Assembly: GCA_038049695.1 (NCBI GenBank) | Contig: CP142453.1 | Location: 125,401,001-125,465,000 of the forward strand | Direction of reading: 5' to 3' | DNA from: Cinnamomum chago | Taxonomy: Eukaryota > Streptophyta > Magnoliopsida > Laurales > Lauraceae | Length of the DNA stretch: 64,000 nucleotides | In this document: in pieces, positions 22,401 to 33,899 of the stretch | Numbering within the stretch: position 1 is the first letter of the stretch | Layout: each line of letters opens with the position of its first letter | The notes under the pieces: model-generated | Database searches by the model: none | What the model was told of the DNA's origin: nothing | What the model saw: the letters and a program-made list of their open reading frames with translations, nothing else | Made by a program: the position numbers and the translations under genes

Positions 22401-25352
22401 AATCAAATTGAATGACAAAAATGAGGGATAACAATGGAGAAGAGCTGGATTTAGGCCAGACAGGGAAGAACTGCTTAATAGTCAAGCCTAAAATCGTGCA
22501 CAGGCCTGATCTAGAGTCATAAATCGGCATGGATCTAGTCTTAAATCAGGCATAACTAAATGATAAAATTTGGGAAATAGTTGGGTCTGTATATTAGCTG
22601 ATCCATGTGTCAAAAATGCAGGACTACAATGAGCCAATAGGGGTTGGGCCAGAAAAACAGACAGCCAGTTCAGCTTATTGCCCACCTTATTGATATAGTA
22701 CTGCTTTGTTCTAAATCATAATGGTGATAGGTAGATTTAAAATGCAAGCAGCGTGTGTAATTTGCAGACTATAGGTAAAAAGTTAAAGATACAAAGTATT
22801 GAGAAAGTATAACAAAAGGAGGCCAGAGGGAACAAACCAAGACATAAAGGAGGGAAGAAAAGAAGATGGTCCGATAGCGTCCCAAATAGGAATCTGCAAC
22901 AAAAGCTCCTAACAGAGGAAGCATGGAGGCTACACCAAGCCATGTGTTTACATTTATAGCTGCAGCTGCTGTAGATTGATGGAGCGGCCCAGTGAGATAG
23001 GTTATCATATTAGAAGAAATTCCATAGTATGCAAACCTCTCAGCAATCTCCACTCCTGGCTCACCAAATAAAAAATTATGACAATCATTAGAGAATGAAA
23101 AGTGAAATGCCAAAATTTGGATACGGATATGTTTGTCTAAAAAACAAGTTTGCTTGAAAAGTTCATGGAAAAAACTTTGATTAGGATAAAAGCTCTGTTT
23201 TTAAAATGAAGAAGAGGGTGTAGCAATCCTTGAACCCTTTACCTCTTTTTGCATGCTTCTATTCATGCAACCATAGATGTACAAGGAAGATTGGGGAAAC
23301 AATCTTTGTTTACTCTATATGATAAATACTCTATATGATGAACAATAGAGAAAATCCTATCCGGGGGACAGCTTAGGATTTTGACCCAAAAAAGTTTAAC
23401 CGCAAACACATGGGAGTGAGATTTGAGTCCATCTGTAACAACCCGGGCCCACTATTCACCTAATATTGTCTGCTTTGGCTCGTGGGATTTCAACCCAATC
23501 TTGCCGCACAATTTTAAAAGGCCACATGTGGAGTTTAAGCTAGGTCACACACATATATATACCCAAAATCAGGACTAGCGTGTTTTCGGTGTGGGACTTG
23601 TGCACCACTATATACTCAGTCCTTTAGAGTTTCCCCCACCCTCTCACTCTTGGCAGGATCCAACGCCCTTCTATAGGGAGGCCACGGGCGTGATATTTTT
23701 GGTCCAGCAAGACCTGGACTACACCACGTCAAAGCAAGCCCAAAATTAGGGTCAGACTGATATTAGTGTGTTATATCTGGATTATGTTAATAGCCTTTAA
23801 ACATGAAAATGTCGTAAAAAAAAAACATATCCTATTATTTTTATTGGAAAGGCTGAGGTTTGGTCAATCATAGTAGTATTTGGGTTAGTTGGTCTGGGCC
23901 CTTGCCCCAATTCAACCCATCAAACAAAAATTTGGACCATGGACCAGAATTTTTTAGTTAAAATACAGTTGAATTAAGGTAAGAAAATGGGTCCCTGAAC
24001 ACCAGAATACCCAAAAGACTTGCCTCAGAAAAACTGGGTATGGGTCCAATATTTTGACCCATCTTTAGTTTGGGTCCAGGTCTCAATCCGGGTTCATTTT
24101 ATGCTCCTGATTCCAAGGTCGTCCGGGTTCATTCTATTGTTCCTGATTCCTCAACCTTGGCTGACCTGATACTATCTTCCATATCATCATCATCATCATC
24201 TATCAACATATTATTATTGTTGTTATCATTATATGTGTTTTATCTATTAAGTGCACCGTGTATGTAAGCATTTAGGTCACAATTTAAGGTCTTGTCTAGT
24301 CCTTTCTTTAAATCTGAATCTGGTTCTGGTCTTCAAATCAAAATTGGAGATTGCAGGGTCCCTGATCATGGACCAATTTCGGGTCTGTGTACCCATTTCA
24401 GTAATTCAGGTCCAGGTCCAGGTACGCTAACAATATAGAAACCCAACCCATTTATAGACCAACAAATCAGCACAAGCCTTATCGTATGCATTAAATCATA
24501 ATGTATGGCAGAAGGACAAACATATGTTTCCAAGTATAGCAATGGAAAACTTAAATCTAATACTCGCCGTGCATCTTGGGTCATGTGAAACCAGAACACG
24601 CATGGCCCAACCAAACCAGTACTTAGATTGGGGTTAGTATTGTTCATGTTTGGGCCACTTATGTATGGGAAAGATTCATGTGCATCTATCTATCCCTCAC
24701 CATATTACACCAAGGGCAACATAGTGGGCCCAATTTTATGATCTATCCGAATCATCCACACACATGGGACCCATCAATTACATCGGATTCTTTGAGTTTT
24801 TACTGATCCAAATGGATTGTACCGTTGGATTGAGAGTCATATTTCTTCTTGAATATAAATCCGATAAATTTGTGGGTTAGATGAAGGGCATGGGATTCAC
24901 CCTTTTGATATATGGGCACATCCGAGATGTCTCTTTCCATCTTCTCCCAAGTTCCATGATCGGTGGGCCTCATCAAGTTTGTCCCTCACCATATGGTGAG
25001 GATTGGATGCACATTAATGTCCCTCCTTATGCATAAAACTATGTATATACAATTTATGGTCAGGCAGGTTTCAGGGTGGGTTCGGACTTCGGATTTGAGC
25101 ATGTCTAACATAAAATTTTGCCGAATATGGTTGATAAGCAGTTTCAAAGTCAAGGGGCTTTTCAGAATTTCTTAAAAAATGGGGGGGGGGGGGGGGGGGG
25201 GGGGGGAGTTGTCAGAGACAAAACATACCGATGATGAAGGAGGCCGATCTCCATCCTCCCGTTGTAGATCTGGTGACAGGGTTTCCTTTGTAGTCCACAG
25301 CACCATCTACGGTATCATCTTCAAGCAGAGGTTCACTTTCAGAAATAGCCAT
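19464..25352 (-). CDS. NPF5: NRT1/PTR-family transporter, NPF5-type (copy C)
   Basis: A second intact NPF5-like proton-coupled transporter. Exons 25352-25229, 23055-22838, 21372-20813 and 20298-19464 all show GT/AG borders and join in frame to 578 residues. Exon 2 is 218 bases, exactly as in copy A. The start is ATG 25352, giving [12 protein letters not shown]. Visible are [11 protein letters not shown], the E44-x-x-E47-R48 proton-coupling motif, [30 protein letters not shown], and [14 protein letters not shown] followed by the last membrane segments. The first intron is long (about 2.2 kb) and holds a 26-G run just inside the donor side. The protein is clearly a tandem duplicate of copy A. 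Differences are spread along the protein and no lesion was seen. Substrate unknown; members of the NPF5 group include tonoplast nitrate carriers, which is family knowledge, not evidence here. Confidence 0.9.
25181..25206. repeat. 26-base G homopolymer in intron 1 of NPF copy C
   Basis: An uninterrupted run of 26 G on the plus strand, about 22 bases from the exon 1 splice donor. On the transcribed message this is a C-tract in the intron. Confidence 0.95.
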
Positions 25353-25468
25353 CTTCTCCCTCTCCTCCTATAAACAAACAAACACAAAAAAAACCCTAAA
25401 AACCATCCTTACAATAGAGAATTCTCATCCAATTCTCAACGAAACAGAAGTAATTACCATGAAAGAGT

Positions 25469-25470
<2 letters not shown>

Positions 25471-25499
<29 letters not shown>
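25471..25499. repeat. (GA)n microsatellite in leader of NPF copy C
   Basis: About 14 GA units roughly 120-150 bases upstream of the ATG at 25352. It reads as (CT)n on the gene strand, a common kind of 5' UTR or core-promoter tract in plant genes. Confidence 0.85.
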
Positions 25500-25503
<4 letters not shown>

Positions 25504-25655
25504 ATTTTTCCCTTACCTCAAAATGGAAGACCTAAAAGGAGAAACTTGATTAACCTAACATAAATTGAATTGGAAGGAGAAACTTGCTTCGTATGTTGTT
25601 GGACTTTGTTTATCGATGATGATGGATAAAACTTAAAAGTAATTACAAAGCGACA

Positions 25656-25668
25656 GTATTTTTTATAC
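25656..25668 (-). promoter_or_regulatory. Possible TATA box of NPF copy C
   Basis: The minus strand reads 'gtataaaaaata', about 310 bases upstream of the start codon, with the CT tract between. Position suits a promoter with a leader of about 280 bases. No other support. Confidence 0.35.
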
Positions 25669-25699
25669 TCCAATTTGCAAGACTAGGTTTTTAATATTC

Positions 25700-28600
25700 C
25701 ATCATCACGGCGTTTTGTGCAGGGTAGATGGGGGCATTTGGCCGTTATTTATTATTGGAGAGTCAGTGGGCCCACAGTTCTAAGTTCGACTGCTCTGGGT
25801 GCTTTTCTTTCTTTTTTTCCTTTTTTCTTTTTTTTTTTTTCAAAGTTTCTGACAATTTATGTTCCATAATTTCAACTTCTGTCCCTCCAACATTTTGACC
25901 AGTAAAGGGGATTGCAATTCTGAGATTTCTAAAGATTATTTGTGACGTTTTATGCGGGTTGGAATTCAAAATCTTAACTACAAAATATAGCATTAGAAAA
26001 TGTTACGGAGATAATCATCTTTTCAATATCAGAAATTTTATTAAAAATTATTATAACAAATACTTTAAAATTAAACAATCTCTAGTGTTGAAGACTCCAG
26101 GGATAGATTCATAGATACGCATGTGGTACTAATATGCCAAACACAACTCACCCCGATGATTGCAAAGGACATGTTTGAATAATTTATTGAAATATAAATA
26201 TAAATATCAAGGGCGAAAAGTTGTGCGGCTTGTTTGCTTGATAAAAATTTAAAAAAAAAAAAGAGTTTGTTTCTTATGCAGTATTTTAATTGATACGAGA
26301 AGTTAACTGAATAATATCGATCATGGTTCCCCCTCTTTAAAAATCAAAGACTGGGTCCACTACTTCTACCACTTAAAGACCTAATGATTTTACTCGACTT
26401 CTCTCTAAACCGAAGGGATTAGTCGAACTCAAAGGGTTGGAGCCGTCAGTTAAAAAAATATATATTTATATATTTATTACTTTATTTGACTTATATAGTG
26501 TAATTGCTTTCGCCAGCTGGAGTCACGCTTGAGCTGCCCTGGCCCATAAATTGTCCACTTTAGACTTTATTGCATTTATATGGGAGTGATCCATAAAGTA
26601 AATTATTGTTGGATTAAAGATAAACTTGATTAAAGCACTAATGAATAAAGATTTATTGAACCATGGGTCCAACCGATTGGTAATCAGGCCAAACGGCAGT
26701 CCACTCGATGCCCAATTATCTCCCACACACATTAGTATGAAATTTCAGTCAAATCAGACTCATTCAATGTTGGACTTAATAAACATTATTTAACAATGTT
26801 TTTCGCAGGTGTCTAATTCATTTAATCAATCATACATCGATTGGCCTAATACAGATTGGACAATCTAAATGATGCACAGAGAGCGATTGAATTCACAGTT
26901 CATGTTATGCTAGCCTTGTTCTATAGAAATTTTAACGACTACGTGCTTAAATCACCCCCTTTTTTAAGAAAGATTGTCCTAACCAAAAACTGATGATTGA
27001 AGTGAATCACATAGGCATGTATATACAAGTGGCACAACTTTTAATTGGTTTGAATCTTAAAGAAGGGCCTTTTGTGGTAAGGTATAAAGAAATTGAATAC
27101 ATATAAATTTATGGTAAAAATAATTCTAACAAAGAATTATAAAAGATGCAAAGGATGATGGATGTAAGGTGGAGATGTTAATATATAAGACATTCACTTT
27201 CTTATATAGTGAATTACTAGGGTGATCACCCGGTATGCATTTCCCCTTCTTTTTTTTTTAATAACTGAGGGTATCTTTCCCCGAGTTAAGCTCGGCCTTT
27301 GGCCCGAAGCCCGATGGACACTCGACTCTGGACAACCATGAACTAATCTATAGGGTACATGCAAACTCCCTTATCCATGTGCACTGGATAAAATTATGGA
27401 AGGTGGCCAACGAAGGTAGGTGTCGAACACATGACAACTGCTTCCTAAGGCGCAGAGTATACATCTTTTTAAATTCAAATTTAGGCTACAATATTTTAAC
27501 CATGAGTCAAATAGCATCTACATGAGTCTGGGATCCTCCCATCCCACATGCTTCCCATGGGTGGGGATATGTGAAACTCCACCGTAGGCCTACTTATTGA
27601 TAATTCAGATTGCTAGTGATGTACTCTCAAATTTTACTTAATTGGAGTTGGTGCTACCTTAAAATTGAGTGCAATGTAACTATTGCATATAATCAATAAT
27701 GAATAAGATTGTGCAAATCACATTCTCACTCGTGTGCTCAATCATGCGATGGAACCAACTCTATTGAAGTAGAATCAAAGTGGGGTGGAAAAAATGTTTA
27801 TTTTGTAGATTTATTTGTTTATTGGTAACCGGTTATAGGGGTTGAGACCTCGCCCTCGTTTGAGGTGATAGAGCTCTTGGGGGAGGGAAGTAGACTTCGG
27901 TGGAGGTGAGAGAGCCCTTGGGTGAAGAAATGTTGCATGTCCCAGCGAGAACTGACACCGCTTAAAATTACAAAAAAAAAATGTGGTAGAATTAATTTTG
28001 AATGGTCCAGGTAGTGTTAGTAAGTTGGGCCAAGGTGGAGTTCCACACAGCTCACTCAATGGGAAGCTTGTGGAAATACTATTGGGTCGGGACTCGTATC
28101 ATCTGTAGATCGATTCCAACCCAGCTGTTGAGACAACCATTCAATCTGTGGGCTGATTTATATCTTGTCAGGGTTCTGTTTAACTGTCCATTTACATGGC
28201 CAAAATACTCCCCTACCTTCGCTCATCCAGAGTGGGTCCCACCAGAATAATCTTATGTTTCCGGTTGAAGGAAACGGATCCTCACAGGGTTTAACTTATT
28301 GAGTTTAAAAACCGGTGGCATATCTAAAAGCCAGCGCTGTATTTTAAGTACTAAACAGGTATAAAGCTCATGTGTCACCCTTGGTCCCCGATACCAGTTG
28401 AATGCTTGTACTTGGTGGGAATCATAATATCAATTTGAATTATTGGATGTGTAAGGATAAAGTAGCTGATGTTATGTTAGAATTTTGTTAAGAGGCACAC
28501 CCCTTGTGGCCCCATGATATCAACATAACGTAGCAGTACTTTAAAATTAAAATCAGCGTGTCACACTCACACAGCTATTCATTGTTATTGTTACACTTTT

Positions 28601-30000
28601 GGTAAGATCTCATTTGTCAGACACCTACAGTCCGGATTCCCTGGCTTCGACTCAGATAAATCCAGAGATAACATAGTGGAACTCAAACTGATTAACACAT
28701 TTTTATTTCAGATGATCAATCTTACAATGTATCAACTCCCATTGAGACAACATTTGAAGATACCTATTATACTGAAAGAGCATTTATCTTGAGTTATTTG
28801 ACTTTCATTTGATGAGCACCAATGTGAAGTTCCATTCTTCAAACTAGGATTCTTCTAAGTTAAAGCCTCCTAAACTCAAATGAGAACAGTTGGATTCATT
28901 GCTAGGTCACTGTCCACTTCTTGTTTCATGATTCTTAGCTCTTTTTTTTTTTTTTTTTCTCCTGTAGTATCATAAGAAGGTATTACCATTTAGGTATCCA
29001 GCTAATTAATTATTGGTTTTTAATTTCTGCATACTCTAAAATTGTTTTGACTGTATGCGTGCATTTCTTATTTTTTCACATTTCTTAGCTTTAGAAAAAA
29101 GTAGGCAAAATAGTGGCATCCTTTCCTTCACTTTTTTCTTCTGTTTTTGTTTTGCCAATTTGGGCAAGTGGTACAGTACATGTGGTATAATCTCCTCACC
29201 TTGATATTGATACTGGACAACTCTGTGAGAGGAGACACCCATCCACAGGGTTGTCCTGTGTTTCTCTTCTATATCTTCACTATTTATGCTAAATTTGCAT
29301 GATTCAAATCAAAAGGCTTGTACTTGGTGTCAAACTTTGGAGAGGAGTGTTAAAGTGATTTAGAATGCTAGTAGGGCAGATAGGTCATCCTCATTCTTTG
29401 GACAATAATAAGAAGTTTAGAGTTACTATTTTCTTATATTAAAACTAGCCCAATAACAAATGCTTAGCACTGTATCTCCCTACACTGTAAAATAAATAAT
29501 CACATATTAAAAAAATTTACCTCTTTTCATAGAACAAGTTGGATGAAATAAAAATAGAGAAATTATAGCAAAAATGATATAGTCATATAAGAATAACTGA
29601 TACATAAGTGGTTTGATAGAAAAATGAGTGGGTAGTAGCATGAGTAGTTACATGACCGTCGGTCGAAATTATAAATGACGGTCAAAATTAAAGTCAAAAC
29701 CTCTTAACTTAATATATTATAATGTGGATAGACTCTACCATGTGACCTATACTGTAACGTGAATAGAACTATAATTCCATCATTTCTAAAATTGTTGTCA
29801 TACCTGCACAAATATATAAAAAGAAATATGCAAGACCCAATATTTTATAGAAAAGGGTTGATTTTAGCCAAAAAAAATTATATAATTTTGTCATTATAAT
29901 AAAAAGAAGAAGAAAAAACATGAAATCAGCAGATCTAACCCTTTTAATAGACGGCCATCAACTGTCAAGTGCATCAACTTACATTGAGATGTTGCGAAAA
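25700..30000. other. Gene-poor intergenic region, first part
   Basis: No convincing coding region on either strand; all ORFs are short and match nothing. About 27255-27475 has wording like a decayed retroelement or SINE flank ('ccccgagttaagctcggcc', 'ggacactcgactctgg'). Homopolymer T tracts lie at 25800-25845 and 28938-28960. Confidence 0.45.
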
Positions 30001-33000
30001 TGATATCAAAAGCAATAGTTAGAACAACAGGAGCTATCTACGACTCTACAACCATAGTTGTCTCTTTCATTGAATTAACCATTTGATATTGACACTGTGA
30101 TGTTGATATGATGAGCCCAAATTAGATGGTCCTGCACCACTCCCTATTATTAAACTAAAACGTACCAGTAGTCATCTGAACCTTTTTCATGCCCATAGAT
30201 TCTAATTGATTCGATTCTGACCAAGCATTCTGCTGGAAATTGATTGTGCATGATAGGACCACTGTTGATGAGAGAAGGTTACATCCAAATGGATGGTTAA
30301 ATAGAAATCCGATGAGGGTGGCTTAGTTGGTTGGCAACCGTCTCTCACTAAGATGACCGCAACAGGTCTCCCCCACTCCTCGTATGTATGAGTTATCACT
30401 TCATGTGTATGTGAGTCTCTCTCATTGTATGTTTAGATACTATCAGGGTGCCTTCGTGCACAAGACCTGGAAATGGGCGGCATTCATTTCCATCCTGGAT
30501 TTGTAAGAATTCACGCAGAAAATTCAGCCAAAAATTCATTTTTTTCTCTTTTGAATCATCATTGCACTAAATGCCTTACTTGAAATTTTTTTTTTTTTTC
30601 TTCCTATAAATGTAGAACTCTCCTGGGTTGAGCCGTCGCGGGTAGAGGGGACTCAAGCAGACAGATTTCCACTAGATGTGCCATGGCCCAAAAGTTGCAT
30701 AATTAGATGTTGTTAACTATCAGATCCATCATCCATTATTTGGGCTGTTGAAAGAAACTCAAAGCAACAGTCCAGGACTGTCTTCATTGCAAATCATTAT
30801 AAAGTATGAACTCCCAAATTCCAACAGCCAAGCGTTCTATACTGTTGGCATCCATATGGTGACTCGTTATTGTTCTCCATTTTTAACCATTTATAGAAAT
30901 ACAAAGTTTTAGGATTCCTAGGAATTCAATTACATGTAACACACAGGTTTGTGATCAATAATACAGCAAACTGCTTCCGTAACCAAACCACTTGTGCAGA
31001 GTGTTCAATTGGAGTGGTTTCTCAGTATTCCAAGTCACAAGAGTTTTTGATATTGCAAACTATTTTCACATTTGCAATTATTAATATCCCAAACAGGAGA
31101 GTATTTCTGCAATTGTTAAATATCATAGGACTTATGTTTTAATGATCTAAACTAATCAGGCTGTGGCCCGACCGTGCTCACCCCTAGTCGGCTCAAGATC
31201 TACTCGAAAGAAAGCTATATCAACCGTTCGATTAAAGAAGAAATGTGATTAAAACACTAATTAACAATGTCATTAACAAATTTCTTTTATGCACATAATT
31301 AGGTGCACATTTAGCTATCCAAACTGTCCATCAGATGTGTAGGTTTCTCCTGACTCTGTAGAGTCCATTCAAAGTTACATTGAGCATCAATCATATTGAC
31401 AAGAACACAATTTAGTTACTGTTTCACTTGTCCAATTCTACAGTCAATTTTTACTGATCAACTCTTCTGTTTGGTAAAAGAAAATATTCATTAGAAACAA
31501 CAAAAGGAACAAGAAGCTAGGAAAAGGAGAGACAACATCATTTTGAAACTTGTATAATTGGATAAATGAACCTCAAAATATCTGGTGAGGATATCAGTGG
31601 AGCTCTTAAAACAGCAAAATAATCCCAGTCTTTTCGTCTCCGAACAGAAATATGATCTGACCTTGGTAGTCTTAAAATGTATTTTTATTAATACATAACA
31701 GAAGGATCAGGATTCACATCTTAAATCTTCTGGATCCAAAGACAGGTTCAGTGCCCATTTTCTCCTCTGAACCCCCTCTGTATATGATCAGCCTTTGATG
31801 AATTTTCATGGACCAACCACAAATGGAGTATCCATCCCTGTTAAAGAAGCATAGCCCTTGAGCAGCCGTATGAGCAACACACAGCGTCTGGGAGTACTAC
31901 AAGATCTCAATGAAGCTTCTCTTGTTCAGTGTCTGAAGTTGAGACACAACCTATTGTCAATATGTTCCTGTGGAAACCGAAAGAAAAAGGTGTGGCTTTT
32001 GGAACGGAAGAAAATTAGGATTTCTTCCATGGCTCTCTCATTTTGACGTCACTGTTGGGTTCAGGTCATCAATCGGGGAAAAAATCGAGATCATGCTTTT
32101 AAACTGTTGCCGTGGTGGTTTGGGGTGGAATCCCATAAGTCCTTAACACATGTTGTCACCTGTGAATGTTGCAACAAAATAGACAGCAGTGGATGTCAAA
32201 TGTATACATTCATTGTTTCTCTAATACAATAGAATTAGTCGTGCTGGCATCATGGAGAAGTGATTAGGCACATACACATATCGTCGTTGTTATTGTCATC
32301 ACCACCACCACCACCACTATCATCATGACCTTATCCCATTAATCAGAGCTCAGCTTGAAGAGTTCTACTGTATAACTTTCTGCGTGTGAGCGTATGTAGC
32401 TCATACCCATACCATAGCATAGAAATACTGAAATGGGAGTCTTGTCCAACAGAACATAAATAAATCTAAAGCTAACCCTTGGGATCTCCTATATGAATTT
32501 ATTTGATGGACAGATTCCATAGCAAAAGGATGTCCCGTGGTTCTTAAATCCCCAACAAGGTTGATTTCAATCTCCATGGATTTCTTTTCCTGTTTGAACA
32601 GTAGAAAATGAATGCTGCATTGTAAAATGGTACCTGACCAATTCATTCAGCAATGTGATTTCAAGATTATTATTCTGGTGTAGTGTTTATGTTCCCTTGC
32701 GTATGCATGGGCCAACACTGGGAAGAGATGACTATGGAAATGCAGATGGAATGCAGCTCAAATCTACTTTCTACCCAGCTGCATGTCTTCAAAGTCTAAA
32801 GGCTACCCAAATCACAGCAAAAACATGAAAATTCGACCCAGATTCAGCATTTTTCATGATGGCAAACTTCTGCAATCAGTATTCTTGGTAGAGTCCACTC
32901 CTAAAATGGCAAGCAGAGCCACCTTTAAGAAGCATTATAACCAGTATGGTAGGAAAAATGCAGGTAATTGTGCAGTACGTTGGGAATAAAGTGAGCAAGA

Positions 33001-33731
33001 TCTGCATTACTACTACAACTACCCCCTGTGAATATCAATTGCCCTGGCCAACATTTAAATCAGAGTGATTTGCACAGTTAAACTGAAGAGATCTCCACCC
33101 CAAGATAAAATGTGAGATCACTAGGGGAGGAACCTTGGCTGTGAAATCACTTTAATCTAAATGGAATTTGGGCCAGATGCGATTCATGGTTTTAATCCAA
33201 TGGGCTATCTGGACAATGAGCCTCACAATGCAGATTTTGCTCCCTAAACCACTTGAAATCAAGGGATTGCCAGTTAGGTCCACCGATGGGACTCACTTCA
33301 AATCAAGGTACCCTTACATCAAGCCCTTCCCCTCTGACTGGGACACTCCCAAGTCCCAAATATCCTTTGATCAGATAAATATTTCACAGCTGCAAAGCAG
33401 TGCCGACTGCAGAACCAAATCATCTCTTCTGGAGTGAGCGCATTCTGTTGCAAGTGGCAGACAAGATCCCACAATCAGCCATCTTTATGGAAGAGGTCCT
33501 TCATCTGGAAGGCACTTTTCAGAAAAGGGGTCAGATCCCCTGGAAGGCAACTTTGGTGGCAAGGAGCAAAGATCTCAGGTGTTCAATAATTGTACAAAAT
33601 CACTGACTATTTTGATAAAGGCAATCAGGTAAAATTGTCAACTAGGCCTTTCCCCATAAAAGGAAACTTGTGAAATGTATTCATCCTATCAGAAGTTCAG
33701 TCTTGTTCCTTGGGAGGGGGGGATGTGAAGG
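30000..33731. other. Gene-poor intergenic region, second part
   Basis: No recognised gene. Less AT-rich blocks near 31850-32050 and 32700-33600 look transcribed-like but hold only short ORFs without known motifs. A noncoding RNA or old pseudogene is possible and untested. Small (cac)n/(cat)n tracts occur at 32296-32325. Confidence 0.4.
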
Positions 33732-33881
33732 GAGACGTGCTACGCACGCCGACTCCCATACCCCGACTGGGCGCCCGGGGTGCATGGGGTCCGTTGGATC
33801 CCAGGGGCGGCTGGGATCCAACGGATCCCATGCACCCCGGGCTCCCAGCCGGGGTATGGGAGTCGGGGTGCATAGACCTTT
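33732..33881. mobile_element. GC-rich fold-back element (MITE-like) with 10-bp flanking repeat
   Basis: Arms 33740-33804 and 33811-33875 are inverted copies, 65 bases each with five mismatches seen, around a 6-base loop. They are rich in 'gggtgcatgggg', 'ggatccaacggatcc'-type words. The direct repeat 'gatgtgaagg' lies at 33722-33731 and 33882-33891. A 9-10-bp duplication suits a Mutator-like nonautonomous element. Length is about 150 bp. ORFs on both strands here are artefacts of the palindrome. Confidence 0.75.
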
Positions 33882-33899
33882 TGATGTGAAGGTGAGGTA

